A stretch of DNA of 64,000 bases from Leisingera sp. JC1 (GCF_001679925.1 NZ_LYUZ01000001.1:222421-286420); one strand, 5' to 3'. Numbered from the stretch's first letter, positions 28,307 to 36,835 are shown. The notes: generated by a model from the sequence alone, not told the origin. Made by a program: numbers and translations.

Positions 28307-29677
28307 ATGTCCATTCCCCAGTCCGGCGGCGGGCCGATCGAACGCCACGAGCAGCTTGCCCAGTATCTTGCCGACGGCTGTAAACCCAAGGAAGACTGGC
28401 GCATCGGTACCGAGCATGAGAAGTTCGGCTTCTGCAAGGACACGCTGAAGCCGCTGCCCTATGCAGGTGAGCGCTCCATCCTGGCGGTCCTTGAGGGCCT
28501 GCGCGACGGCCATGGATGGGCGCCGCTGACCGAAGGCGACAACCTCATCGGCCTGACCAAGGACGGCGCCAACATCAGCCTGGAGCCAGGCGGCCAGCTG
28601 GAGCTTTCCGGCGCGCCGCTGGAAACCATCCACGAGACCTGCGACGAGGTGAACGCCCACCTGCGCGACGTCAAGGACATCGCCGACAAGATCGGCGTCG
28701 GCTTCATCGGCTTGGGTGCTGCACCGGTCTGGAAGCATGAAGACATGCCGCTGATGCCCAAGGGCCGCTACAAGCTGATGGACGGCTACATGCAGGAAGT
28801 CGGCACCATGGGCACCACCATGATGCGCCGCACTTGCACCGTGCAGGTGAACCTCGACTTTTCGTCTGAGGCTGACATGGTGCAGAAACTGCGGGTGGCG
28901 CTGGCGCTGCAGCCGGTGGCCACTGCGCTGTTTGCCAACTCCCCGTTCCTGGAGGGCCAGCCCAACGGCCACAAGTCCTGGCGCGCCCGCGTCTGGCGCT
29001 CGCTGGACGCCGACCGCACCGGCATGCTGCCGTTTGTGTTCGAGGAAGGCTTCGGCTTTGAGGCCTGGGTGCAATACGCACTCGATGTGCCGATGTACTT
29101 TGTCTACCGCAATGGCGAATATATCAATGCGCTGGGCATGTCCTTCCGCGACTTCCTGAAGGGGCAACTGCCCGCGCTGCCAGGCGAAACCCCGACGCTC
29201 AGCGATTGGGCCGACCACCTGACCACCATCTTCCCCGAGGCTCGCATCAAGAAATTCATCGAGATGCGCGGCGCTGACGGCGGCCCCTGGCGCCGCCTGT
29301 GCGCGCTGCCCGCCTTCTGGGTGGGGCTCACCTATGACCAAAGCGCGCTTGATGCCGCCTGGGATCTGGTCAAGGCCTGGGACGCAGAAACCCGCGACGC
29401 CCTGCGCGTGGCTGCTTCTGAACAGGGGCTTCAGGCCAATGTAAACGGCATCAGCATGCACGAGCTGGCCCGCGAGGCGGTTGCAATCTCCGAAAGCGGC
29501 CTCAAGGCCCGCGCACGCCCCGGCGCTGGCGGTCTGGTGCCGGATGAAACCCACTTCCTGAACGCGCTGAAGGACAGCCTGGAAACCGGCAAGGTGCCCG
29601 CGGACGAGTTGCTGGAGCGCTACAATGGTGCCTGGGAGGGTGACCTCAGCCGGATCTACGGCGAGTTCGCCTACTGA
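28307..29677 (+). CDS. gshA: Glutamate-cysteine ligase (plant/alphaproteobacterial type)
   Basis: First, ATP-dependent step of glutathione synthesis. 456 residues, matching the plant/alphaproteobacterial class (class 3) rather than the E. coli class. Typical blocks are DWRIGTEHEKFGF near residue 30, EPGGQLELSGAPL (about 90), GTMGTTMMRRTCTVQVNLDF (about 168) split by a turn, and GADGGPWRRLCALPAFWVGL near residue 325. A GTG at 28298 is also in frame, but the ATG at 28307 is correctly spaced from GGACGGAG. A clean terminator follows. Confidence 0.96.
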   Translation: MSIPQSGGGPIERHEQLAQYLADGCKPKEDWRIGTEHEKFGFCKDTLKPLPYAGERSILAVLEGLRDGHGWAPLTEGDNLIGLTKDGANISLEPGGQLELSGAPLETIHETCDEVNAHLRDVKDIADKIGVGFIGLGAAPVWKHEDMPLMPKGRYKLMDGYMQEVGTMGTTMMRRTCTVQVNLDFSSEADMVQKLRVALALQPVATALFANSPFLEGQPNGHKSWRARVWRSLDADRTGMLPFVFEEGFGFEAWVQYALDVPMYFVYRNGEYINALGMSFRDFLKGQLPALPGETPTLSDWADHLTTIFPEARIKKFIEMRGADGGPWRRLCALPAFWVGLTYDQSALDAAWDLVKAWDAETRDALRVAASEQGLQANVNGISMHELAREAVAISESGLKARARPGAGGLVPDETHFLNALKDSLETGKVPADELLERYNGAWEGDLSRIYGEFAY

Positions 29678-29700
29678 CAGCCTGCAGCTTTGCACCTGCA

Positions 29701-29737
29701 AACCCAGCTTTTCCGCAATGGAAGGGCTGGGTTTTTC
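29701..29737 (+). terminator. Rho-independent terminator after gshA
   Basis: AACCCAGC pairs with GCTGGGTT, extended inwards by TTTTCC with GGAAGG (two wobble pairs), loop GCAAT, then TTTTTC. It begins 24 bases past the gshA stop. Confidence 0.93.
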
Positions 29738-29870
29738 TGTTCTGCGGCCCCGGCAGGTCCTGTGGTTTTAGCGGGAGCAGGGCGGTGCCTGATAAGGGTT
29801 GATTTGCGGCTTGCCGGCAAAATTGCACACGGATATTCAGCCGCTGTTCATTAAAGCAAAGGTTTGAACT

Positions 29871-30209
29871 ATGCGCGATTTTTTCATCTCGGCCTTCGAG
29901 AAACTTGTTGGCCTGATTGTCATTCTGATGGTCGTCGGCGTACTCGGCGGTGCCGCTGCTATTTACGCCGACCCCTTCCAGGGCGGCACTATTCCTGCCC
30001 TTTTGGTGCTGCTGGGCGGACTGCTCTATGTGATCATGCTGGGCGGAATGCTGTACCTGTTCCTTGGCATCTACCACAACACCAAGCGAACGGCTGAGGC
30101 AGTGGACCGTCAGGCGCAACTGACTCTGCTGCAAAGAAAACCGGCGGCAGGGTGCCCCGCCGCCGGCTGTTTGCTCGTGAGCGGCAGCTTCAGGCCTTAT
30201 TGCGCCTGA
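29871..30209 (+). CDS. Small two-helix membrane protein (unknown)
   Basis: 112 residues, starting MRDFFISAFEKLVGLIVILMV. Two membrane helices (about 11-32 and 43-67), then LGIYHNTKRTAEAVDRQAQL, which resembles a conserved short membrane protein of Rhodobacteraceae. The last 25 or so residues (KPAAGCPAAGCLLVSG...) are read through a hairpin that is the minus-strand terminator of the YHS gene, and the end overlaps that gene by 13 bases. The tail is therefore probably not under protein-level selection. Confidence 0.72.
   Translation: MRDFFISAFEKLVGLIVILMVVGVLGGAAAIYADPFQGGTIPALLVLLGGLLYVIMLGGMLYLFLGIYHNTKRTAEAVDRQAQLTLLQRKPAAGCPAAGCLLVSGSFRPYCA
30133..30166 (-). terminator. Rho-independent terminator of the YHS gene, inside an opposing ORF
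   Basis: Read on the minus strand: CCGGCGGC, a ten-base loop, GCCGCCGG, then TTTTCTTTG. It begins 31 bases after the YHS stop and lies in the coding sequence of the convergent membrane-protein gene. Confidence 0.88.
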
Positions 30210-30673
30210 AGTTCTTCCGGGGTCTTATCAGAAATATCAGTCCAGTTGACGCTGGCCTTCTCGATGAAGCCCGGGATGTCGCCTTCCCAGCGTTCCTGAA
30301 TGTCCTGCGACAGGTTCAAATACAGTGTGTTGTCGACGATTTTCCAGTGGTTCGGGTCACCGTCGAACTTGAAGCCCATCGCGGTGCCAAAGGCGCAGTA
30401 GCCGCCATAGGCCGGCACATAGGCCTCGGGATTCTTTTCAAAGGCCGCTTTGTGCTCTTCCGAAGCAAAGCGGTAGGTTGCGTCATTGTAAATGGAAGTG
30501 ATTTTGTAGCTGCCCTTGGTGGGGGCACCGTCCGTGAAATATGCGACCGGATCATAGCCCTGCATGGCCAGGCCGGTGGAGGATGCGTTGATCTCAACGC
30601 CCGCCGCCAGTGCCGAGGTTGCCATTGCAACCGACAGAGCCACACCGCTGATCAGTGCTTTTACTTTGTTCAT
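30197..30673 (-). CDS. Exported YHS-domain protein
   Basis: 158 residues. A cleavable signal peptide ends near ATSALAAG (about residue 24). The YHS domain follows: LAMQGYDPVAYFTDGAPTKG (split by a turn), YRFASEEHKAAFEKNPEAYVPAYGGYCAFG, with the conserved cysteine in GGYCAFG. YHS domains in secreted proteins are thought to bind metal or haem-copper centres, though the function is undefined. The gene diverges from another exported protein over 240 bases and ends at a strong terminator. Confidence 0.88.
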   Translation of the reverse strand: MNKVKALISGVALSVAMATSALAAGVEINASSTGLAMQGYDPVAYFTDGAPTKGSYKITSIYNDATYRFASEEHKAAFEKNPEAYVPAYGGYCAFGTAMGFKFDGDPNHWKIVDNTLYLNLSQDIQERWEGDIPGFIEKASVNWTDISDKTPEELQAQ

Positions 30674-30913
30674 GGTCCCGTCCTTTCAAATCCCGGCCGC
30701 GGCGTTCCCAAATGCTTGCCCGGCCGGCGTTTCACCATGTGTGCCGCGGTATGCTGCGGGTCACGGCACCGATGTGGAGAGCCGGGCGATCACATTCAAA
30801 ACAACTCAATTTGACTGTGCGCGTGGTGGATGCTCGCTGTGCAACGATGCGCAGAACGGGTGACAGCATGCCCGGATGCATGCAGACTGTGGGCAGGAAA
30901 ACCGGAGGACAGG

Positions 30914-31264
30914 ATGACACGCGCATTCCCCACCCGCCGCGCCTTGCTGGCTGGTTTTTTGTCAGCCTCAGCGCTGGCAGGAACAGCCGCAGCTCAAAGC
31001 ATCAGCGGCAGCTACCGCGCCGAGGGCCGCAACCCCGACGGCAGCACCTATACCGGCACGGTGCAAATCCAGGACAATGGCGGCGCTATCGAGATGAACT
31101 GGCAGGTTGGCGCCCAGGCCTATGCCGGCACCGGCACCCGCAACGGCGATGTGGTCTGGGTCGATTGGGGCGATACCTACCCGGTGGTCTACGTGCGGAT
31201 GCCCAGCGGTGAGCTGCACGGCACCTGGTCCAACGGCCGCGCTTTGGAGCGGCTCATTCCATAA
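30914..31264 (+). CDS. Small exported protein with twin-arginine-like signal (unknown)
   Basis: 116 residues. The N-terminus TRRALLAGFLSASALAGTAAAQ is a signal peptide with a twin arginine, so export by Tat is possible. The mature part is short, strand-rich and repetitive (SGSYRAEGRNPDGSTYTGTVQI, then GTGTRNGDVVWVDWG), like a small beta-sandwich or lipocalin-like fold. GGAGGACAGG is the ribosome site. It diverges from the YHS gene and its last 11 bases overlap the convergent 90-residue gene. No family is recognised. Confidence 0.78.
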   Translation: MTRAFPTRRALLAGFLSASALAGTAAAQSISGSYRAEGRNPDGSTYTGTVQIQDNGGAIEMNWQVGAQAYAGTGTRNGDVVWVDWGDTYPVVYVRMPSGELHGTWSNGRALERLIP

Positions 31265-31526
31265 CCTGGAGCGACAGCACAAAGCGGATCACTTTTTCCG
31301 CAGGCATCTCGCAGGGTTTGAGGCGGGCGCCGGACGTGAGCCGGTAAAGGTTGAGGCTGATGTAATCCGTGCCGCCCAGTTCCCGCGCCACCAGCTTCTG
31401 CGATTTGCCGCCGGCCAGGTCTTCGCGGGACACCATGTACTTGCACCCTTCCGCAGTCCCGGTGAAGGCGCCCAGCGGCAGGGCGTCGAAAGCTGCAAGA
31501 AAGGCCTGCAGCTCCTCCGGCGTCAC
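31254..31526 (-). CDS. Conserved-type 90-residue protein at the end of the pyr operon
   Basis: 90 residues, soluble, one compact domain: EELQAFLAAFDALPLGAFTG, then CKYMVSREDLAGGKSQKLVARELGGTDYISLNLY, ending PCEMPAEKVIRFVLSLQVM. Its ATG overlaps the plsY stop (ATGA), making it the last gene of the minus-strand operon that starts with pyrB. Its stop overlaps the convergent exported-protein gene by 11 bases. Function unknown; position suggests a link to pyrimidine or phospholipid metabolism, but it may only be co-transcribed. Confidence 0.78.
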   Translation of the reverse strand: MTPEELQAFLAAFDALPLGAFTGTAEGCKYMVSREDLAGGKSQKLVARELGGTDYISLNLYRLTSGARLKPCEMPAEKVIRFVLSLQVME

Positions 31527-32131
31527 TTCTGGCCTATCCGCGGCTCAGTGCCCGCCCGCAGGCGGGCGATATTGGCCGAGTGCCTGATGAACACCACTGC
31601 CGCCAGCAGCGCGGCCAGCAGGGCAACCGGATGGTAACCCAGCAGCAAGGCCCAGACCGCGCCCGACGCGGCCGAAACCAGCGCGCCCATCGAGGAAATC
31701 CGGGTCATTGCCGCTGCCGCCAGCCAGGTCAGGCAGCAGGCGATGCCCACCGGCCAGGCCAGTGCCAGCATCAGGCCGAGGAAGGTTGCCACCCCCTTGC
31801 CGCCCTTGAAGCCCAACCAGACCGGAAAGCAATGGCCGAGGAAGGCCATCAGCCCTGCCATCTGCGACGCATCCTCGCCGGCCAGAAAGCGGGCCAGAAG
31901 CACCGCCGCCGCACCCTTGCCGCCGTCCAGAAGCAGCGTCAGTGCCGCGGCGGGTTTGCTGCCGGTGCGCAGCACGTTGGTGGTGCCGATATTGCCCGAT
32001 CCGATTTCCCGCAGGTTGCCGAGGCCGAAAGCCTTGGTCACCACCAGCCCGAACGGCACTGAGCCGAGGCCGTAGCCGATTGCCGCCCACAGGATCAGAA
32101 CCGCCGCAGAGCTTTCGAGTACTGGCATCAA
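31523..32131 (-). CDS. plsY: Glycerol-3-phosphate acyltransferase PlsY
   Basis: Transfers acyl groups from acyl-phosphate to glycerol-3-phosphate, the first step of phospholipid synthesis, in the inner membrane. 202 residues with about five helices. All three family motifs are present: GSGNIGTTNVLRTGS (about 44-58), LDGGKGAAAV (about 68-77) and GFKGGKGVAT (about 107-116). It overlaps its neighbours by four bases on both sides (pyrC' upstream, the 90-residue gene downstream), so translation is coupled through the operon. Confidence 0.96.
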   Translation of the reverse strand: MMPVLESSAAVLILWAAIGYGLGSVPFGLVVTKAFGLGNLREIGSGNIGTTNVLRTGSKPAAALTLLLDGGKGAAAVLLARFLAGEDASQMAGLMAFLGHCFPVWLGFKGGKGVATFLGLMLALAWPVGIACCLTWLAAAAMTRISSMGALVSAASGAVWALLLGYHPVALLAALLAAVVFIRHSANIARLRAGTEPRIGQK

Positions 32132-33438
32132 TCCCTCCGGTAGACGGGCTCGCCCGCCACATATGTCGCTTCGACCCGGCCCTGCATCCGCTGGCCGTCA
32201 TAAGGCGTGTTCTGTGATTTCGAGCGCAGCTTGAAGCGGTCCAGCACAAACGGCACATCCGCATCGAACAGCACCAGATCCGCGGGCGCCTCCGCGGCCA
32301 GGCGGCCGCTCTCCAAGCCCAGCCGCCTGGCCGGGTTCAGCGACATGGCGCGGAACAGGGTTGGCAGGTCCAAAAGCTCGGCGTGGTAAAGCCGCAGCGC
32401 AGCGGGCAGCAGCGTCTCCAGCGCCACTGCGCCGGCCGCGGCTTCCTCGAACGGCAGGCGCTTGCTTTCCTCGTCCTGCGGCGTGTGCATCGAGGAGATG
32501 ATGTCAATCAGTCCGGTCCGCACCGCCTCAACCACTGCCAGCCGGTCATCCTCGGAACGCAACGGCGGCTTCACCTTGAAGAAACTGCGGTAGCCTGCCA
32601 CGTCCAATTCATTGAGCGTCAGATGGTGGACCGAGGTGCCGGCGGTGATGTCCAGCCCGTTGGCCTTGGCGCGCTCCAATGCGGGCAGGGCGCGGGCGGT
32701 GGTGATCTGGTCGGCGTGGTATTTCGCGCCGGTCATTTCCAAGAGCGCAATATCGCGGTCCAGCCCCATCCGCTCTGCCATCGGGGAGACCGCAGGCAGG
32801 CCGTACAAGGCTGCGAACTTGCCGCTGGTGGCGGCCGCGCCCTTGCTCAGGCCCGGCTCCTGCGGGTGGGCGATCACCAGGGCGCCGCAGGAGCGGGCAT
32901 AGGTCAGCGCCCGCTGGAACACCTTGGTGTTGCTGACCACATGGTCGCAGTCGGAAAACGCCACCGCGCCGGCATCCATCAGGAAGCCGATCTCAGTCAT
33001 TTCGCGCCCGTCTCGCCCCTTGGTCAGTGCCGCCATCGGCAGCACGTTCACCGGCGTATCCGCCTGCGCGCGGCGAGTGACGAATTCCAGCGTTTCCGGG
33101 CTGTCGATTGCCGGGGTTGTGTCGGGCCGGGTGACGATGGTGGTCACGCCGCCTGCCGCAGCCGCCAGACCCGCGGATTTATAGCTCTCCTTGTGCCGCT
33201 CACCCGGCTCGCAGACCTTGACGCCCATATCGACGATCCCCGGTGCCAGGCATTTGCCGCCGCAGTCCACCCGGGTGACGTCGTCCGGCGTGAGGCCTTG
33301 CGTGTGAAGCATCTGTGCAGGGTCGGCTGCCTTTTTTTCAACCGCCGCGATCCGTCCATTCCATACCAGAACCGAGCCGGGCGTGTCGGTGCCTGCCTCG
33401 GGATCGATCAGGCGGGCGTTGAAGAAGAGAGTGCTCAT
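32128..33438 (-). CDS. Dihydroorotase-like protein, predicted catalytically inactive (PyrC')
   Basis: 436 residues with the class I dihydroorotase fold, but the metal-site residues are gone. The usual D-x-H-x-H-x-R is D-M-G-V-K-V-C; the late D-H-A-P-H is S-M-H-T-P-Q; and the usual His before the S-T pair is replaced in ADQITTA. This matches the non-catalytic PyrC' of Pseudomonas-type PyrB-PyrC' complexes, where the inactive subunit supports aspartate carbamoyltransferase (established for that genus). PyrB is three genes upstream in the same operon. A functional dihydroorotase must be encoded elsewhere. It overlaps plsY and the PH-like gene by four bases each. Confidence 0.88.
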   Translation of the reverse strand: MSTLFFNARLIDPEAGTDTPGSVLVWNGRIAAVEKKAADPAQMLHTQGLTPDDVTRVDCGGKCLAPGIVDMGVKVCEPGERHKESYKSAGLAAAAGGVTTIVTRPDTTPAIDSPETLEFVTRRAQADTPVNVLPMAALTKGRDGREMTEIGFLMDAGAVAFSDCDHVVSNTKVFQRALTYARSCGALVIAHPQEPGLSKGAAATSGKFAALYGLPAVSPMAERMGLDRDIALLEMTGAKYHADQITTARALPALERAKANGLDITAGTSVHHLTLNELDVAGYRSFFKVKPPLRSEDDRLAVVEAVRTGLIDIISSMHTPQDEESKRLPFEEAAAGAVALETLLPAALRLYHAELLDLPTLFRAMSLNPARRLGLESGRLAAEAPADLVLFDADVPFVLDRFKLRSKSQNTPYDGQRMQGRVEATYVAGEPVYRRD

Positions 33439-33818
33439 GCCTTGGCTCTTTCAATTGCGTTGAGAGTCGCGGCCGGGTCGGCCTGGTATTTGATCAGGTG
33501 CTTGTCACCGGACTTGGTGATCACCTGCACATAGCCGCCCATGGTTTTGACAGCTTCGATCTGGGAAACCGGCACCGAACGTCCGGCGGGGCCTGAGAGG
33601 CTCTCCCGGGTCAGGGTCCAGACCACTGCCAGTTCCTCGCTTGCCATGTACCAGCCGCGCAAGGCAATGGCCGCCAGCCCGCCCACAGCTCCGGTCCAGA
33701 TATGCGGGCTGTCCATGAACCAGAGCACTGCCATCGCGCCGCCCATGCCAATCGCCGCCATCCAGGCGTGCGCGCGGATGTAAGCGCCGCGGTCCGGCTT
33801 GAACTCGATCTCCGCCAT
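33435..33818 (-). CDS. Membrane protein with PH-like domain (unknown)
   Basis: 127 residues. Two membrane helices (about 16-31 and 38-51) are followed by a strand-rich domain (WTLTRESLSGPAGRSVPVSQIEAVKTMGGYVQVITKSGDKHLIKY), the pattern of bacterial PH-like (bPH) domains. It overlaps pyrC' by four bases (ATGA) and the preceding gene by one base (TGATG), so it is a fixed part of the pyr operon. Role unknown. Confidence 0.78.
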   Translation of the reverse strand: MAEIEFKPDRGAYIRAHAWMAAIGMGGAMAVLWFMDSPHIWTGAVGGLAAIALRGWYMASEELAVVWTLTRESLSGPAGRSVPVSQIEAVKTMGGYVQVITKSGDKHLIKYQADPAATLNAIERAKA

Positions 33819-34351
33819 CAGAAAAGAAGTCCCCAGACTAAGAGCGCAATCAGCAGCATAACTGCTGTGAACAGGGTGGCCCCGATGCGGCGGGCTTGAC
33901 TGCGGGCTGCGCGCGGTGACAGCTTGGGGGCGGAGTATGGCTTGGCGCTCTCGGCGGAGGCAGGGACTGCGCTCCAATTGGTTTGCCGCTCGCCATAGGT
34001 GCCCGTGAGCACGATTTGTTCTGCCGGGGTCAGCCGCGTTTCTTCGCCGCCAAAGGCGCGGGAGCGGATCAGCAGCACATGGCCTTCCATCGCCTGCAGC
34101 ATCTCCCGGTCCTCTTCGACCTGCGCCCGCGGCACCCCGCAGCCCTCGGTCAGGTAGCCGGTCAGGCCGATATCCTCCAGATCGGAGACCGGAAAGATCT
34201 CCACCTGATCCATGTCCAGCGCTTCGATCCCCAGCACCTGCGCCAGTGCGCCGGGCTCCTTCAGAAACGCTGCCTGCTCGGGCCGCATATTGAGCGCAAA
34301 CAGGCGGATCACGCCACGCTCACCCGCCGGGATATGGATCACACCCTCCAA
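33818..34351 (-). CDS. Tail-anchored protein of unknown function in the pyr operon
   Basis: 177 residues. A soluble N-terminal domain (MEGVIHIPAGERGVIRLFALNM, then EVALIFPVSDLEDIGLTGYL-like strands) includes a region EEDREMLQAMEGHVLLIRSRAFGG resembling a ligand-binding or regulatory fold. One membrane helix closes the protein (about 157-176, TLFTAVMLLIALLVWGLLF). It starts five bases after pyrB and overlaps the next gene by one base. I know it as a hypothetical gene next to pyrB in related bacteria. Function unknown; a membrane tether for the ATCase complex is a guess. Confidence 0.75.
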   Translation of the reverse strand: MEGVIHIPAGERGVIRLFALNMRPEQAAFLKEPGALAQVLGIEALDMDQVEIFPVSDLEDIGLTGYLTEGCGVPRAQVEEDREMLQAMEGHVLLIRSRAFGGEETRLTPAEQIVLTGTYGERQTNWSAVPASAESAKPYSAPKLSPRAARSQARRIGATLFTAVMLLIALLVWGLLF

Positions 34352-34356
34352 GCGGC

Positions 34357-35307
34357 TCAGCCTGCCTTGGACTGGCGTTCGGCACGCAGGTTGCGGGCCA
34401 GCAGGTCCATCGCCGCCATTCGCACCGCGACGCCCATTTCGACCTGCTCCTGAATAACCGAGCGGTTGATGTCGTCGGCAAGCGTCCCGTCGATCTCAAC
34501 GCCGCGGTTCATCGGCCCGGGGTGCATGACGATGGCGTCAGGCTTGGCCAGCGCCAGTTTTTCGGCGTCCAGGCCATAGCGGTGGTAATATTCGCGCTCC
34601 GAGGGGATGAAACCGCCGTCCATGCGCTCCTTCTGCAGGCGTAGCATCATCACAACGTCGACGTCCTTCAGGCCCTCGCGCATATCGTCGTAAATCTCGG
34701 CGCCGAACTCAGCGAACTGGCCGGGCACCAGGGTCGGCGGGCCGATCAGCCGGATGCGGTTTTCCATCTTGCCCAAAAGGATCAGGTTCGAGCGCGCCAC
34801 ACGGGAATGCGCGATGTCGCCGCAGATCGCGATGTTCAGCCGGTGCAGCCGGCCCTTGGAGCGGCGGATGGTCAGCGCATCCAGTAGCGCCTGGGTCGGG
34901 TGCTCATGCTTGCCGTCGCCCGCGTTCAGCACCGCGCAGTTCACTTTCTGCGCCAGCAGGTCCACCGCACCAGAATGCGGGTGGCGCACGACCAGCAGGT
35001 CCGGGTGCATCGCATTCAGCGTCATCGCGGTGTCAATCAGGGTTTCCCCCTTTTTGATCGAGGACGCCTGCATCGCCATGTTCATCACATCGGCGCCCAG
35101 CCGCTTGCCCGCCAGCTCGAACGAGGCTTGGGTTCGGGTGGAGTTCTCAAAGAACATGTTGATCTGGGTAAGCCCCGCCAGCACATCAGAATGCTTTTCA
35201 GGGCGGCGGTTCAATTCCACGTACTCGTCAGCCAGGTCGAGGATCGCGGTGATCTCATGCGGCTTCAGCGGTTCGATGCCAAGCAAGTGGCGGTGTTCGA
35301 AGGACAT
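34357..35307 (-). CDS. pyrB: Aspartate carbamoyltransferase catalytic subunit
   Basis: Committed step of pyrimidine synthesis: carbamoyl phosphate plus aspartate. 316 residues. The carbamoyl-phosphate loop is [13 protein letters not shown] (about 52-64), the second is [15 protein letters not shown] (about 104), and further blocks are [18 protein letters not shown] (about 128-145) and the C-terminal [13 protein letters not shown] (about 263). It heads the operon pyrB-unknown-PH-pyrC'-plsY-unknown and diverges from the uracil-DNA glycosylase gene across 154 bases. No pyrI regulatory chain is present. Confidence 0.97.
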   Translation of the reverse strand: MSFEHRHLLGIEPLKPHEITAILDLADEYVELNRRPEKHSDVLAGLTQINMFFENSTRTQASFELAGKRLGADVMNMAMQASSIKKGETLIDTAMTLNAMHPDLLVVRHPHSGAVDLLAQKVNCAVLNAGDGKHEHPTQALLDALTIRRSKGRLHRLNIAICGDIAHSRVARSNLILLGKMENRIRLIGPPTLVPGQFAEFGAEIYDDMREGLKDVDVVMMLRLQKERMDGGFIPSEREYYHRYGLDAEKLALAKPDAIVMHPGPMNRGVEIDGTLADDINRSVIQEQVEMGVAVRMAAMDLLARNLRAERQSKAG

Positions 35308-35461
35308 AGATGGCAGCTCCGCTTGATTTGCCGGTTCTTATAGGCGGAGGGGGCGGAACGGGCAACGGCTGCGTGCGGGGTGCGGTCAGAGAATTTGAGT
35401 ATTTGCAGCAAGATGACAGGGAGGTGTTCCGCTTGTCCGGCGGGCGGAGTAGCTTGGGCGC

Positions 35462-36226
35462 ATGGAATCGGCATTGGATTACTGGAGCGCCCGGGCGCTG
35501 TTGGAGTGGCAGGCGGAGCTTGGCGCCACCGAGGCGCTGTGCGACGACCCCGTCGACCGCTATGCGCTTGAGCAGGCCGCACCCAAGCCGAAACCGGGTG
35601 CCGCCCCCGCGCCGCCGCCCAAGCCCAAGGAAGTGGACCCGGTCGAGGTGGCTCAAAAGGCGGCCAAAGGCGCAGCCTCCCTGCCTGCGCTGCGTGACGC
35701 GATGGATGAATTCGGTCATTGCGACCTGAAGCGCGGCGCCCGCAATCTGGTGTTCTGCGACGGCCAGGCCGGCGCGCGGGTGATGATCATCGGCGAGGCG
35801 CCGGGCCGGGATGAGGACCTGCAGGGCAAGCCCTTTGTGGGCCGCGCCGGGCAGCTTCTGGACAAGATGCTGGAGGCGATCGGCCTCAGCCGCGACGAAA
35901 ATGTCTATATAACCAACGTGCTGCCTTGGCGGCCGCCGCAGAACCGCGACCCGCTGCCTGCCGAAATTGCCATGCTGACACCCTTTCTGGAGCGGCATGT
36001 GGCACTGGCTAAGCCGGAGGTGCTGGTGCTGATGGGCAATATCAGCTGCCAGGCGGTACTGGGCAAACGCGGTATCACCCGGCTGCGCGGGCAGTGGGAC
36101 CAGGCCTGGGGCAAGCCGGTCATTCCGATGTTCCACCCCGCCTACCTGCTGCGCCAGCCTGCGCACAAACGGCTGGCCTGGGCGGATCTGCTGGAGCTGA
36201 AGGCGCGGCTGGGGAGCTTGACCTGA
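35462..36226 (+). CDS. Uracil-DNA glycosylase, family 4-like without the Fe-S cysteines
   Basis: 254 residues. A Pro/Ala/Lys-rich linker (about 41-60) precedes a family 4-type domain: motif [10 protein letters not shown] (111-119), then [13 protein letters not shown], and motif B HPAYLLRQ (225-232). Classical family 4 enzymes hold a 4Fe-4S cluster with four cysteines; here only Cys87 aligns. The first Cys of CxxC is absent, the KCRPP cysteine is Trp (PWRPPQNR), and the next is replaced too. So this is a cluster-free variant. It removes uracil from DNA, probably still active because the catalytic motifs are intact. Confidence 0.88.
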   Translation: MESALDYWSARALLEWQAELGATEALCDDPVDRYALEQAAPKPKPGAAPAPPPKPKEVDPVEVAQKAAKGAASLPALRDAMDEFGHCDLKRGARNLVFCDGQAGARVMIIGEAPGRDEDLQGKPFVGRAGQLLDKMLEAIGLSRDENVYITNVLPWRPPQNRDPLPAEIAMLTPFLERHVALAKPEVLVLMGNISCQAVLGKRGITRLRGQWDQAWGKPVIPMFHPAYLLRQPAHKRLAWADLLELKARLGSLT

Positions 36227-36235
36227 GGTAGTCCC

Positions 36236-36835
36236 ATGAAAATTCTGGCGTTCTCCGACTTGCATCTCTCAGCATCCCATGCTGCGGATATCGTTGCCGC
36301 CAGCGCCGGTGCGGATCTGGTGATCGGGGCCGGTGATTATTGCAACATGCGGATGGGGCTGGACAGTGCTGTCGCCATGCTTGCGGGCCTGAAGGCACCG
36401 ATGGTGGCAGTGCCGGGCAACGGCGAAAGCGCGGATGAACTGCGTGCGGCAGGATTTGCAAACACCACCGTGCTGCATGGAAACGGCAAGGATGTCGAAG
36501 GGCTGCGCCTGTTTGGGCTGGGGTATGGCGTGCCGGAAACGCCCTTTGGCGGCTGGTCCTGCGACCTGAGCGAAGTGCAGGCAGCCGCGATGCTGGCAGC
36601 CTGCGTTCACGCGGACATCCTGATCTCCCATTCGCCGCCCAAGGGACTGGGGGATGTGACTTCAGGCGGGCTTTCCGTTGGTTCCACCTCGGTACGCGCA
36701 GCTGCGGAACGGATTCAGCCGCAACTCTTGCTGTGCGGACATGTGCATGATTGCTGGGGTTTTCGCGGCAACCTGGGCAAAACGCAGGTGGCCAATCTTG
36801 GTCCCGGAGTAAGCTGGTTCGAGGTGGAGCCGTGA
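36236..36835 (+). CDS. Calcineurin-like metallophosphoesterase
   Basis: 199 residues. Metal-site motifs in order: FSDLH (Asp8, His10), GAGDY (Asp34), PGNGES (Asn62; the usual His of GNHE is Gly63), ISHSPP, and GHVHD. The missing His would normally stabilise the leaving group, so activity may be reduced or of a different kind, although some small members of this superfamily also lack it. It lies 9 bases after the glycosylase gene and overlaps the LysE gene by four bases (GTGA). Substrate unknown. Confidence 0.85.
   Translation: MKILAFSDLHLSASHAADIVAASAGADLVIGAGDYCNMRMGLDSAVAMLAGLKAPMVAVPGNGESADELRAAGFANTTVLHGNGKDVEGLRLFGLGYGVPETPFGGWSCDLSEVQAAAMLAACVHADILISHSPPKGLGDVTSGGLSVGSTSVRAAAERIQPQLLLCGHVHDCWGFRGNLGKTQVANLGPGVSWFEVEP

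Noticed and set aside
32383-33534. Long plus-strand reading frame opposite pyrC'
   Set aside because: It mirrors the PyrC' gene in antisense, has a biased Gln/His/Gly composition typical of GC-rich shadows, and lacks any recognisable domain.
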